Shown: positions 25,437 through 34,399 of the stretch, one piece after another
Numbering within the stretch: the first letter of the stretch is position 1
Layout of the letters: each line of letters opens with the position of its first letter
Assembly (NCBI RefSeq): GCF_013113715.1
Contig: NZ_CP053344.1
Span: 2,666,001-2,730,000 of the forward strand
Length of the DNA: 64,000 bases
Direction: 5' to 3'
Source: Herbiconiux sp. SALV-R1
Lineage (GTDB): Bacteria; Actinomycetota; Actinomycetes; Actinomycetales; Microbacteriaceae
Made by a program: the position numbers and the translations under genes
Notes under the pieces: model-generated
Seen by the model: only the letters and a program-made list of their open reading frames with translations
Told to the model about the DNA's origin: nothing
Database searches by the model: none

Positions 25437-25512
25437 CCACGCCGCCGCTGCTGCGGCGTGGGCGGCATGTGGCGGTCCGGTCGGGAGGCCCGGCCTGCGG
25501 TCGGGCCTCCCG
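25437..25512. terminator. Two GC hairpins downstream of the rhamnose/GT4 unit
   Basis: CCACGCCGC (25437-25445) pairs with GCGGCGTGG (25453-25461), and CGGGAGGCCCG (25482-25492) pairs with CGGGCCTCCCG (25502-25512). Both stems are perfect (9 and 11 bp). The 238-bp gap to the next gene holds nothing else I can identify. No T run follows, so they are probable terminators by position between converging genes. Confidence 0.55.
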
Positions 25513-25662
25513 GCCGGGCCGCCACCCTGGGTCGGCTAAGCGCGGCCCGCAGCTTTCGCGCGGGGGCCGGTCGTGGTGCGGGGGTGGCGGGTCGGCACGT
25601 TGGGTACGGAGTTCTCGGCTCGGGGGCGAGCGGGGGGGGGCGCTGTGGGTAGTGGAGTTCGC

Positions 25663-25977
25663 TCAGGCGGGGGTGCGGGAGGCGCGTTTTTGGGCTTGGA
25701 AGGCGCGGAGGGCTTCGTAGCGGTCGGCGGAGCGGGCCTGGCGTTTGGCGGCCTCGTCTTCGCGCGACTTGGGTGGGGCCGTGGTGACGAGACCGTCGAG
25801 GAGGGCGCGGGTCGCGTGAGCGATCTGCTCCACCGCCTCGTCGAAGACCGCCTGATTCGCGCGCGACGGCTTCGTCGTACCCGAGATCTTGCGCACGAAC
25901 TGCAGGGCCGCGTCGTGGCACTCCTCGTCGGTGGCGGCAGGCGCGAGGTTGTTGAGCGGGATGATGTTGCGGCACAT
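25663..25977 (-). CDS. DUF2277 family protein
   Basis: A 104-aa protein that matches the DUF2277 pattern throughout: N-terminal MCRNIIPLNNLAPAATDEE, then AALQFVRKISGTTKPSRAN, FDEAVEQIAHATRALLDGL and TTAPPKSREDEAAK. The family is widespread in actinobacteria and has no established function; the conserved Met-Cys-Arg-Asn start is its hallmark. The -10 box TAGCCT (25990-25985) lies 7 nt before the ATG, indicating a leaderless single-gene transcript. It separates the polysaccharide locus from the LCP/purE unit. Confidence 0.9.
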   Translation of the reverse strand: MCRNIIPLNNLAPAATDEECHDAALQFVRKISGTTKPSRANQAVFDEAVEQIAHATRALLDGLVTTAPPKSREDEAAKRQARSADRYEALRAFQAQKRASRTPA

Positions 25978-25990
25978 GCCTGCCAGGCTA
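25975..25990 (-). promoter_or_regulatory. Leaderless promoter of the DUF2277 gene
   Basis: TAGCCT (25990-25985, minus strand), 7 nt, ATG at 25977. Confidence 0.45.
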
Positions 25991-26066
25991 GGCCGCCGAC
26001 CCGGCCGAGTCGACCCCCGTCGGCGCGACCCCGCGCATCCGTTGGCAGGCCCAGGGCCAGCGCGAA

Positions 26067-27503
26067 CTACTGCGCGGGGGCGTCGGTCGACGACGACAGC
26101 ACGAGGGCGTCGCCGACGGTCTGGCGCACGAGGTCCCAGTCGGGGTTCTCGGGGTCGATGAGCGGCGGGGTGAGCTCGACGTTGTCGATGGGGAGGTCTT
26201 TGGTCTTGAGCGCCAGGTCGACGAAGTAGGCCAGGGTCGACTGCGGGATGTCGGTCTTCACGACCTGCGCCCCCGCCGCCGCGATGCCCTGGAACTTCGA
26301 CAGCACGTTCACCGGATCGAACTGCTGCAGAATCGCGGTCTGCAGCTGCCGCTGCCGCTCCATGCGGTCGTAGTCGCTGGTGGAGTGGCGGGAGCGGGCG
26401 TACCAGAGCGCGGTGTAGCCGTTCATGTGCTGCTCGCCGGGCCAGATCCAGCCCTCCACCTCGTTGAGCTCCTCGTCACCGCCCATCGGGAGCGCCTCGG
26501 TGACGTTGATGTCGACACCGCCGAGGGCGTCGATGAGGTCGGAGAAGCCCTGCATGTCGATGAGCACGTAGTACTGGATGGTGAGGCCCAGGGCGCCCTC
26601 GATCGCATCCTTCGTCGCCTCGATGCCGGGGAGGGAGCCCTCGGCCTCCGCGTTCGGGTAGAGGTCGGTGTCGTAGGCCTCGACGCGCGGGTAGAGGAAG
26701 CTGATCTGGCAGTCGCTGCCGCAGTCGTAGACGCCGTCGGGGGCGTAGTCGGTGCCGATGAGCGGCGAGTCGGCGGCGATGGGCACCTGCTGCAGGTCGC
26801 GCGGAATGCCGATCATGGTGGCGCGGCCCGTGTCGGCCTCGATCGAGACCACGGTCATGCTGTCGGGGCGAAGGCCCTCGCGGTCTTCTCCGGCGTCGCC
26901 GCCGAGCAGCAGGATGTTGTAGCGGCCGTCGACGGGGGGCTCGGCCGCCGCCTGCACCGAGAAGATGCTGTTGACCAGGTCGCGCTGCACGCCGGCGAGG
27001 TAGCCACCCCACACCGCACCGCCCGAGGTGAGGGTGAGGAGGATGACCGAGAACGCGGCGATCGCGGGTCGCGCCCGCGGGCCGGCGCGCACCAGGCGCA
27101 CGAGCCGCAGCGTGTCGAGCGTGAGCACCACCCAGAGCAGCGCGTAGGCGACGAGCACGACCTGCACGATGGTGAGCGGTATCGGCAGCGTGGCGATGGA
27201 GAACATGACCTGCGGCCAGATCTGGTAGATCACGAACGCGAGGATGGCCGTGATCCAGAGACCGAAGGTGAAGTAGAGGCCGAAGCGGCCGAGCTTGCGG
27301 TTGCCCGCGAGCACCTGGGCGGAGCCCGGGATGAGGAGGTTCAGCACCACGAGCCACCAGCCGCGCACGGTCATGGCGCGGGGCGAGGTGGTGTCGGGGT
27401 AGCGGATGGGGCTGGCGGTCGTGCCGCCGGCGGCGCCGTAGGCGCGCGCGCCCGAGCCGGCGCCTGCTCCCGGCACTGCTCCGGCATACGGATGCGCGGT
27501 CAT
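26067..27503 (-). CDS. LytR-CpsA-Psr (LCP) family cell-wall glycopolymer ligase
   Basis: A 478-aa membrane protein. LCP enzymes move glycopolymers from their lipid carrier to peptidoglycan. The N-terminus is Gly/Ala-rich and cytoplasmic; four hydrophobic segments (about residues 45-175) precede the extracellular LCP domain, which has [30 protein letters not shown] with the conserved Arg, and [20 protein letters not shown], whose Arg and Asp residues bind the diphosphate lipid. Most LCP proteins have one membrane helix; four is unusual. ATG 27503 overlaps the purE stop (ATGA). It is well placed to attach the glycan made by the left half of the window. Confidence 0.93.
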   Translation of the reverse strand: MTAHPYAGAVPGAGAGSGARAYGAAGGTTASPIRYPDTTSPRAMTVRGWWLVVLNLLIPGSAQVLAGNRKLGRFGLYFTFGLWITAILAFVIYQIWPQVMFSIATLPIPLTIVQVVLVAYALLWVVLTLDTLRLVRLVRAGPRARPAIAAFSVILLTLTSGGAVWGGYLAGVQRDLVNSIFSVQAAAEPPVDGRYNILLLGGDAGEDREGLRPDSMTVVSIEADTGRATMIGIPRDLQQVPIAADSPLIGTDYAPDGVYDCGSDCQISFLYPRVEAYDTDLYPNAEAEGSLPGIEATKDAIEGALGLTIQYYVLIDMQGFSDLIDALGGVDINVTEALPMGGDEELNEVEGWIWPGEQHMNGYTALWYARSRHSTSDYDRMERQRQLQTAILQQFDPVNVLSKFQGIAAAGAQVVKTDIPQSTLAYFVDLALKTKDLPIDNVELTPPLIDPENPDWDLVRQTVGDALVLSSSTDAPAQ

Positions 27504-28042
27504 GCGATGCGCTCCTGCAGCGCGGTGTTCTTCTCCTCGACCAGGTCGACGAGGCCGGCGCGGTAGGAGTCGAGGGCGGTGGCGAGGCGCTCGGCCTCAG
27601 CGTCGGTCGCGCTCGCGCTCGCCAGGATGCTCACCGCAAGCAGCCCCGCGTTCTTCGCCCCGCCGATCGACACCGTGGCCACCGGGATGCCCCCCGGCAT
27701 CTGCACGATCGACAGCAGCGAGTCGAGCCCGTCGAGCTTCGCCAACGGCACAGGCACCCCGATCACCGGAAGGGTGGTCACGGCCGCGACCATCCCGGGC
27801 AGGTGCGCGGCACCGCCGGCGCCCGCGATGATGACGCGCAACCCGCGCTCCCGGGCCGACCGCCCGTAGGCGACCATCTTCTCGGGGGTGCGGTGCGCCG
27901 AGACGACCTCCACCTCGAACGGCACGTCGAAATCTCGCAGCACCTGCACGGCGTCGCTCATCACCGAGAAGTCGGAATCCGACCCCATGATGACGCCCAC
28001 GATCGGGCCCGGTCGGGTGGAAGCTGAGGGCATGCCCCCCAT
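27500..28042 (-). CDS. purE: 5-(carboxyamino)imidazole ribonucleotide mutase
   Basis: About 180 aa. Class I PurE converts N5-CAIR to CAIR in purine synthesis. It has [63 protein letters not shown] and [20 protein letters not shown] 28042 is chosen because AGGGG lies 11 nt upstream; ATG 28033 and GTG 28054 are alternatives. Directly before it lies a 27-bp fossil of the 3' end of purK followed by GGG TGA, so purK and purE once touched; a CWB2 gene now separates them. Confidence 0.95.
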   Translation of the reverse strand: MGGMPSASTRPGPIVGVIMGSDSDFSVMSDAVQVLRDFDVPFEVEVVSAHRTPEKMVAYGRSARERGLRVIIAGAGGAAHLPGMVAAVTTLPVIGVPVPLAKLDGLDSLLSIVQMPGGIPVATVSIGGAKNAGLLAVSILASASATDAEAERLATALDSYRAGLVDLVEEKNTALQERIA

Positions 28043-28056
28043 GCTAGGTCTCACCC

Positions 28057-28083
28057 CTGGAAGAACGCCGCAGCGGCACGCGC
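28057..28083. repeat. 27-bp direct repeat, left copy: duplicated 3' end of purK
   Basis: Identical over 27 bases to 30096-30122. Read on the minus strand it encodes ARAAAAFFQ and is followed by GGG TGA (28056-28051), so it looks like the original end of purK just upstream of purE. It marks one boundary of the CWB2 insertion. Confidence 0.9.
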
Positions 28084-30095
28084 CCTCTCGCGACTCGCGA
28101 ACTCACTCGGGGAGGTAGTCATTCAGCTCCTCCAACACGGCGTCGGAGACCGTGTTCGGCCCGCCGAGCACGACAATGTCGTATGGCGCGAGCCGGCGGA
28201 GCTCGGCGGCCACCGCACTGGGGATCTCGTCGCGCCGCACCAGAAGAACCGGAGCGCGAGAATCGATAGCGGATGGACCGGCGGCCAGCGCATCGGGGAA
28301 GACTTCACCCGACGCGATATACACCGTGAACGTGTGCTTCCTGAACGAACCAGCAGACGCCGCTGCCGACACCGCGTACCGGTCGCTACCGTCGATCCGA
28401 ACGACCGGAGCATTCGCCGCAGCGGCAGCGGCGTCAGCAACATCTGCGCCCACGGCATTGCTTCCACCGAGCACGACGACTCGCGCCGGTGCGAGACGGG
28501 TCAGCTCGGCAGCGACCGCGGGCGGAAGGGCGCCTTTCGGCGTCAGGAGCACAGGGCCCGCCTCTCGTCCGCTCAAGGGCGAGGCCGACAGCGCATCGGG
28601 AAACACCTCTCCGGAAGCGAGATAGACAACCGAGGCGCCCTGTGGGAACACGCTCTGCGACACGGCCACCGACGTTGCATATCGGTCTGCCGCTGCGATC
28701 CGCTCGACACTCCGGCCAGGCGCTTTGAGTGCGTTCTCCACCGCGGCGGATACCGTCGCCTCACCCCCGAGAATGACGACCTTCCGCGCCCGGAGGCGCA
28801 AGAGTTCAGCACGGGTGGTATCCGGTAGCGATCCCTTTGCTACCAGCAGGACCGGCCCCTTCCCTTGTCCCGCCGCAGCCGCACCCGCCAGGGCATCGGC
28901 GAACCCCTCGCCGGAAGCCACATACGCAACCGGGACTCCCGGAGGGAACGACGATCGCGACGTCGCCGCAGCCACCGCGTACCTATCCGCGCCACCAACA
29001 CGCGTCACCGCGGGCCCCGGCGTGGTGTGCGGTTCGAGCAGCTGTAGCTCGGGTGGCACTCCCCCACCCCAGTGCACCGCAATGAGTTGGTGTGTCGCAT
29101 CGACCACCTCCAGCTCGACATACAAGTCGCTGGACGCCGTGCCCACCAGGCTGAGATCGTCCGTACGGAGGACGCTGATGCCGTCAGCGGGCGTGATGTC
29201 ATGTGCCAGATAGATCACATGACGCTCCTCGTCTACCCCGACATCCGTAATGGTCCCCGCGAGAGGCAGGGACTGGGTGATCTTTTCGAGCGTGACGAGC
29301 TCTCGGCTCTCGACGCGCATGCCGAAGGGCGCACTTGTGACAACTAGCAACTGCTCACCGCTGACAGCCAAGTGGACCGCCGGCCGGTCGAGGCGAAGAG
29401 TCGTGAAGGATCCATCGGACGCAAGGCGAATGAGCGACGACGTGCTCGGGTCGGAGATGTAGAAATCGCCCCGCTCGTTGTCGACGGCGACAGCGCCGGC
29501 GGCGAAGCCAGGCGACATCAATCGGCTACTTCCATCACCGAGGTCGACCAGAGCGATGGCGGCGGGATACTGGTAAGAGACCAGGGCGCGATTCGTCGAT
29601 TCATCAATTGCTTTGAGCAGCCCGTAGGATCTGCCGGTGGCGACCCGGGCCACTAGCGAGCCCTGCGTCGGCGACGCCGGACCGTCGTCAAGCGCCACCA
29701 CCTCGTCAGAGCCGGAAGCGCTGTCGAGCATCAACACCTGGTGGGTGGTCGAATTGACGAGGAGCCCGGTGTTCAGCCTAGGTATGGTGGCGATGGTGAC
29801 CGGAGCCAATTCACTCATCGAACCACTCGAGAAGTCGTACCTCATCACGGTGCCCGCGCCGCGATCGTACATGTAGGCCCTCCTCGTGTCGCTGTCGACA
29901 CCGAGACCAAAGAAATCATTTGTCTTCGGCACAACGCCGGAGACCACTTCGAAGGACACCGATGAAGGCGCTGCCTCGGCTGGTGCACCAGCGAGAACCG
30001 GGCCAACCATCATCGCTACGGCAATGACGCCAATGCCAGCAAAGCGAGCTACTCTCATCTACCCATCATAGATGAAACTCGATGAAAAATCAGTT
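28084..30095 (-). mobile_element. CWB2-gene islet inserted at the 3' end of purK
   Basis: About 2.0 kb bounded by the 27-bp repeats. It contains one gene only, in the same direction as purK and purE, and is visibly less GC-rich than its surroundings. The insertion leaves purK intact (its last residues become FFQN instead of FFQG) and leaves a purK fossil before purE. This is how elements that integrate at gene ends behave, but no integrase or transposase is present, so the mechanism is open. Confidence 0.6.
28103..30058 (-). CDS. Secreted protein with three cell-wall-binding repeat 2 (CWB2) domains
   Basis: A 651-aa exported protein. A Sec signal peptide (basic MRVARF, hydrophobic stretch, cleavage near AEA/AP at about residue 29) precedes a probable beta-propeller-like region (about 35-345; recurring VDxxxxxxYxxD-like strands) and three CWB2 repeats (about 350-651). 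Each repeat starts with an RxxGxDRYAV-like motif and contains YxASGExFxDAL and VVxLGG. CWB2 domains anchor proteins non-covalently to anionic wall polymers in Firmicutes, and they are common in Microbacteriaceae. The gene sits between purK and purE with a 31-bp gap after purK. Lower GC and flanking repeats suggest acquisition. Confidence 0.9.
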   Translation of the reverse strand: MRVARFAGIGVIAVAMMVGPVLAGAPAEAAPSSVSFEVVSGVVPKTNDFFGLGVDSDTRRAYMYDRGAGTVMRYDFSSGSMSELAPVTIATIPRLNTGLLVNSTTHQVLMLDSASGSDEVVALDDGPASPTQGSLVARVATGRSYGLLKAIDESTNRALVSYQYPAAIALVDLGDGSSRLMSPGFAAGAVAVDNERGDFYISDPSTSSLIRLASDGSFTTLRLDRPAVHLAVSGEQLLVVTSAPFGMRVESRELVTLEKITQSLPLAGTITDVGVDEERHVIYLAHDITPADGISVLRTDDLSLVGTASSDLYVELEVVDATHQLIAVHWGGGVPPELQLLEPHTTPGPAVTRVGGADRYAVAAATSRSSFPPGVPVAYVASGEGFADALAGAAAAGQGKGPVLLVAKGSLPDTTRAELLRLRARKVVILGGEATVSAAVENALKAPGRSVERIAAADRYATSVAVSQSVFPQGASVVYLASGEVFPDALSASPLSGREAGPVLLTPKGALPPAVAAELTRLAPARVVVLGGSNAVGADVADAAAAAANAPVVRIDGSDRYAVSAAASAGSFRKHTFTVYIASGEVFPDALAAGPSAIDSRAPVLLVRRDEIPSAVAAELRRLAPYDIVVLGGPNTVSDAVLEELNDYLPE

Positions 30096-31226
30096 CTGGA
30101 AGAACGCCGCAGCGGCACGCGCGGAGAAGACGACCTCGTCGAGGTCGTCGCCCGAGACGGTGACGTGGCCGATCTTGCGGCCGGCGCGGGGCTCCTTGCC
30201 GTAGAGGTGGAGCTTCGCGGTGGGCTGGTCGGCGAGCGCGGCGGCAGCCGGGCCGTCGAGGTCGCCGTCGGCGGGGCCGCCCAGGATGTTGATCATGGTC
30301 GACCACGGCGCCCGGTGCCCGGTGGCCCCGAACGGCAGGTCGAGCACGGCCCGCAGGTGCTGCTCGAACTGGCTGGTGGTGCTGCCGTCGATGGTCCAGT
30401 GGCCGGTGTTGTGCGGGCGCATGGCCAGTTCGTTCACCAGGATGCGCTCATCCGTCGTCTCGAACAGCTCCACGGCGAGCACGCCGGTGACACCGAGCTC
30501 CTCGGCGATCGTGGTGCCGATGCGCGCCGCCATCTCGGCGACGCGCCCGGCCGAGCGCGGAGCCGGCGCGAACACCTCGGCGCACACCCCGTTCTGCTGC
30601 ACCGACTCGACCACGGGCCAGAGCGTCACGGCGCCGCTCGGGCGCCTGGCCACCAGCTGGGCGAGCTCGCGCCTGAAATCGACGAGCTCCTCGGCGAGCA
30701 GCGCTCCCCCGCGGCCGTCTTCGTCGAGGGCGAGGAACCACTCCTCCACCTGCGCCGCCGCGGTCACGACCCGCACGCCCTTGCCGTCGTATCCCCCGCG
30801 CGCCGTCTTCACGACGGCCGAACCGCCGTGCTCGGCGATGAAGTCGTCGAGCTGCTCGACGGTCGAGACCGCGGCCCAATCGGGCATCGGGATGCCGAGC
30901 TCACCGAGCCGTTCGCGCATCCGGAGCTTGTCTTGGGCGAACTGCAGCGCATCCGGCCCCGGGTGCACGGGAACCCCGGCGTCGACGAGCGCCCGCAGCA
31001 CCGCCTGGGGCACGTGCTCGTGGTCGAAGGTGACGACGTCGACGGTCTCGGCGAAGGCGAGCACGGTGTCGCGGTCGGTGTAGTCGCCGACTCCGGTGGC
31101 GGCGATGGCCGCCGACATGCCCTCCGACTCGGCGAGCACCTTGATGTCGATGCCGAGCTCTATGGCGGGGGGCACCATCATCCGTGCCAGTTGCCCGCCG
31201 CCGATCACACCCACGCGAAAAGTCAC
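30090..31226 (-). CDS. purK: 5-(carboxyamino)imidazole ribonucleotide synthase
   Basis: A 378-aa ATP-grasp enzyme making N5-CAIR from AIR, bicarbonate and ATP, feeding PurE. It has VGVIGGGQLARMM, VTFDHEHVP, AVVKTARGGYDGKGV, the ATP-grasp region LLAEELVDFRRELAQLVARR, and NELAMRPHNTGHWTIDG. The GTG at 31226 is chosen because TATTCT lies exactly 6 nt upstream and because the protein then starts at the usual MTFRVGVIGGG. Its last 27 coding bases are duplicated next to purE; the terminal residues FFQN come from the inserted DNA. Confidence 0.96.
   Translation of the reverse strand: MTFRVGVIGGGQLARMMVPPAIELGIDIKVLAESEGMSAAIAATGVGDYTDRDTVLAFAETVDVVTFDHEHVPQAVLRALVDAGVPVHPGPDALQFAQDKLRMRERLGELGIPMPDWAAVSTVEQLDDFIAEHGGSAVVKTARGGYDGKGVRVVTAAAQVEEWFLALDEDGRGGALLAEELVDFRRELAQLVARRPSGAVTLWPVVESVQQNGVCAEVFAPAPRSAGRVAEMAARIGTTIAEELGVTGVLAVELFETTDERILVNELAMRPHNTGHWTIDGSTTSQFEQHLRAVLDLPFGATGHRAPWSTMINILGGPADGDLDGPAAAALADQPTAKLHLYGKEPRAGRKIGHVTVSGDDLDEVVFSARAAAAFFQN
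30096..30122. repeat. 27-bp direct repeat, right copy: inside the purK 3' end
   Basis: Same 27 bases as 28057-28083, here still part of purK (ARAAAAFFQ codons). It is followed by AAC TGA, donated by the inserted DNA. Confidence 0.9.
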
Positions 31227-31238
31227 GCGTCCAGAATA
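31224..31238 (-). promoter_or_regulatory. Leaderless promoter of purK
   Basis: TATTCT on the minus strand (31238-31233), 6 nt, GTG 31226. Confidence 0.5.
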
Positions 31239-31279
31239 GCGGCGGGCGGGTGGCCGGGCGGTGGGCCGGCGCCGGATGC

Positions 31280-32272
31280 TCAGCCCGGCAGCCGGTGGAA
31301 GGTGGGGGTCGGATGCTCGGTGAGCTCCCCGAGCATCGCCGCCACCAGCCGCGCCGACGGCAGGTCGCGGAGCACCACCGTGAGGTCGGGCCCGGCCGTC
31401 ACGTGCACGTTGCCCGCCGAGAACAGCGCCTGCAGCGGGGTGCGGCGCAGGCGCACGTCGGTGACGCGGGCCAGGTAGAGGTCGCGACGGTGCCGCACGA
31501 GCAGGCCGGTGCGGGCGATGATGCGGCGCGACGTGATGGTGTAGCGGTGCCCGAGCCACGCGATGAACGGCAGCAGCACGACGAAGAACAGCAGAGCGGA
31601 TGCGCCCACCAGCGCCAGCAGATTCTGCCAGTCCTCGGGAAAGCGGCCGCCGTAGTACCCGTAGGCGGTGACGGTCGCGAGCAGCACGAGCACGGGCAGC
31701 GTGAGCCGACGCGCGTGCGGGCGCACCCGCAGCAGCACGACCTCGGGCGCGGCCTCCCGCTCGCGCAGCGGGTCGACCACCGCGGTGTACCCGGCGGGCG
31801 CCCGCGGCGTCGCCGCCGGCGCGCCGTACCCCGCCCCGGGCCCGACGCCCGCCTGCGGGTAGGCGCCTGCGGCCCCGGGCGCACCCCACCCGAACCGCTC
31901 CGTCGCGTCGTGGTCGCCCGCGCCCCGCGGGCCCAGCCCGTACCCGCGCCCGGTGGGCGCCACCCGCTCGGTCGCATCATGCTCGGCGGCGCCCCGCCCG
32001 TACCCCCGCCCGGTCGGCGCCACCCGCTCGGTGGCGTCGGGGTCGCTGCCCCCTCCCGCGCCGCGGCCGGCGCCGCGCCCGCGCGCCGATCGGCCGATCT
32101 TCCTCGTGGCAGCTCGGTCGGACGGGCTTTCGCGCGCCGCATCCCACCCGAAGCGCTCGGTGGCATCCCGGTCGTCGCCGGCGGGGACGGCGTCGAACCC
32201 GGAGGCGTCGCCGCGCAGCACCGCCGTGAACGAGTCGGTGTCACCCCTCGAGCGCTTCGCCATGGCGCTCAT
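31280..32272 (-). CDS. Membrane protein with a bacterial PH (DUF304-type) domain and DATER repeats
   Basis: A 330-aa protein. Residues 1-175 are disordered, Gly/Arg/Ala-rich, and hold four copies of DATER (36, 79, 99, 122): outer copies as DATERFGW, inner ones as DATERVAPTGRGYG. Two membrane helices follow (about 203-225 and 235-258), then a C-terminal PH-like domain with YTITSRRIIARTGLLVRHR and DLYLARVTDVRLRRTPLQ, typical of DUF304. Its place between purK and birA equals M. tuberculosis Rv3278c. The start may instead be ATG 32263, 7 nt after CAGAAT. Function is unknown; the Thr in each DATER could be a kinase target. Confidence 0.85.
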   Translation of the reverse strand: MSAMAKRSRGDTDSFTAVLRGDASGFDAVPAGDDRDATERFGWDAARESPSDRAATRKIGRSARGRGAGRGAGGGSDPDATERVAPTGRGYGRGAAEHDATERVAPTGRGYGLGPRGAGDHDATERFGWGAPGAAGAYPQAGVGPGAGYGAPAATPRAPAGYTAVVDPLREREAAPEVVLLRVRPHARRLTLPVLVLLATVTAYGYYGGRFPEDWQNLLALVGASALLFFVVLLPFIAWLGHRYTITSRRIIARTGLLVRHRRDLYLARVTDVRLRRTPLQALFSAGNVHVTAGPDLTVVLRDLPSARLVAAMLGELTEHPTPTFHRLPG

Positions 32273-32363
32273 TCTGCCCCGCCACCTGGGTAATCCCCCG
32301 AAGCCCCGCCGCCGCCCGCGCCTCTGCCGGCTCATCCACCTGTACGGCGCAGCGGACTTCTCC

Positions 32364-32396
32364 TCCGGTCACCGTACGACCAGCCGTACGTCCGGA
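32364..32396. terminator. Interrupted hairpin after the second CWB2 gene
   Basis: TCCGG (32364-32368) with CCGGA (32392-32396) encloses two CGTACG hexamers (32373-32378, 32385-32390). It lies just past the CWB2 stop on the minus strand and could end its transcript; it has no T run. Confidence 0.35.
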
Positions 32397-32404
32397 CTCC
32401 GGGC

Positions 32405-34335
32405 TCAGTCAGGCAAGTATGAAGCGAGGTCAGACTCGAGTCGTTCGTCGATGGTTCTTGGGCCGCCGACTACCAGGATCTCGTAGGGGCTCAGATGTGT
32501 CAGCGCGCCGGAGACCGCGGCAGGGATCGACTGTTGTTGCACGAGCAGGACGGGGCTTCCGTCAGCTATGGCGGCGGCCGCGGCTGCTAGTGCATCGGGG
32601 AAGACTTCACCGGACGCCACATAGACGCGATAAGTACTCTGCGAGAACGACCGAGCAGCGACACCAGCGGAGACGGCGTAGCGATCTACGCCGTCGACCC
32701 GGACAACTTGTCGAATCGTGCCCAACTGATCGATGACTTTGTCACTGATCGTGTTGGTGCCACCCAAGACGATCACGCGATCAGGATTCAGCCGCTGGAT
32801 TTCCGCCTCTACCGACGTCGGTATTCCATCCCGCCTCACCAGAAGGATCGGCGCGCGCTCACGGCCGGCCGCAGCCGACCCTGAGAGCGCGTCGGCGAAG
32901 ACTTCTCCCGACGCGACGTACACCGAACGGGCACCAGAGCTGAAGACCTCCTTCGAGAGGGCGGCCGAGACGTCGTATCTGTCGTTCCCGCCGATACGGC
33001 TGATCGGGCCGAATGGACGAAGCTCGTTAATGACGTCCTCAGATATTGACGCTGCCCCCCGACCACAACGATGCGCTTCGGAGCCAGGGCACTGAGCGCC
33101 TGCCGCGTGGCCGCCGGCAACTTGTCCCGCTCGGTCAGGACGACCGGCGAGCGAGAGTGGCCCGCAGCAGCCGCTCCGGCAAGGGCATCAGGAAAGTTGA
33201 GTCCCGTGGCGACATACACGGTGTCGATGCCCCTGGCGAAGGTGTCGACGGCGATGGCAGACGCCACCGCAAAGCGATCGGCTCCGCCGATCCTCCTCAC
33301 CGACGCAGACGGGTTCAGCAATGGCCGATACATCGTTACTGCGGCCGGAATGTTGTACTTGTCCGATACGAACACCGAATGGGTCGATGGATCGAGAGCA
33401 ACTGCTTGGAGGTAATTGGCAGTGCTCACAAACGCCTCCGGCTCGAGCGTCGAAAGCTGCAAGAGGTCGATTCCTTTTCGGATGCTGCCGTACGCGACGT
33501 ACAACAGATGCAGGGACCTGTCGATCGCGAGCGCCACTTCAGGCGAGTCGAGAGGTGTCGACTGCGCAACCAGCTGCCAATTTTCGGTCGAGTAGAGCTC
33601 GATTCGGTAGTCCACGCCTCGATTGACGACGATCGCAAGGAGCTCGCCAGAGAGAGCGAACCGACTGGTCCGCCCCCCGATTTCGTGTTTGGTGACCGAA
33701 CCCGCAGCGTCGACTGTGGCAACAATCCCGTCGCTGATTGTGGTGAAGGCAACATGCGCCGCCTCGTCGACGAAAATCTGACTGGGACTTCCCCCAGTGT
33801 CTGCCGTGACGGTAGAGCCATCGGCCTCGGCGATCACAAAGACTTTTCCGTAGGGACTTGAGGCGAAAATTGTGCTGGTCGACTCGTCAACGGCTAGCCG
33901 GACAATGTCGCTCCCAACCGGATACTGACGTATCACCCGACCGTAATTGGCGGACTTCGGGTCGGCGTCAATCGAGGTGAAGTAGAAGGAGTTGAGGCTC
34001 GTGACGAACAGCAACCCAGATGCGTTGTCCAGTGTCACGGAGAGCGGCCGGAACACGTTCGTCAACTGCGTTCGCAGCGTCATGGTCGACTCTGCGACGT
34101 CGTACACCTGGATCGTCCAGTTGGTGCGATCGACGACGTAGGCAAGACCGTTTTCCGAATCGACCGCCGCGAGGCTTGGGTCCCGACCGTCTCCGGGGTT
34201 GACCGACGCCACGGGCGTCAACGCCACCTGCCGCGGAGCAGCTTGGACCGCAGCAGAATTACCGATCGTCGCGGTCAGGAGCACAGCGAGAAAAGCGAGC
34301 CCACCGAGAACACGTCTGCTGAATTTCGTCATCAT
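32405..34335 (-). pseudogene. Second CWB2 wall-binding protein, frameshifted in a G6 tract
   Basis: A paralogue of the gene at 28103-30058. It has a signal peptide (MMTKFSRRVLGG, hydrophobic core, cleavage near VQA/AP), a propeller-like region and three CWB2 repeats. The frame is open from 34335 through the first repeat, then shifts at the run of six C (33055-33060; G on the coding strand); adding one base restores a continuous frame (VVVGGAASISEDV) to the stop at 32405, giving 643 aa, close to the 651 of its paralogue. So it is either a fresh pseudogene, a switchable homopolymer or a base-calling error. It separates the PH-domain gene from birA. Confidence 0.85.
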
Positions 34336-34399
34336 AAAGCGACAATACCTCAGTTGAGCATTCTTCACACAGGGGAGGATCCTCGGAAAAGCTGGCGGG

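Noticed and set aside
25513-25662. Possible gene in the GC-rich gap before the DUF2277 gene
   Set aside because: Open frames here give Gly/Arg-only products with no start signal; nothing beyond the two hairpins can be supported.
27500-31226. Separate purK pseudogene next to purE
   Set aside because: The match is limited to 27 bases, so it is a boundary repeat rather than a decayed gene copy.
32265-34399. Flanking direct repeats around the second CWB2 gene like those at purK
   Set aside because: I compared the end of birA and the start of the PH gene with both flanks and found no matching repeat by eye.
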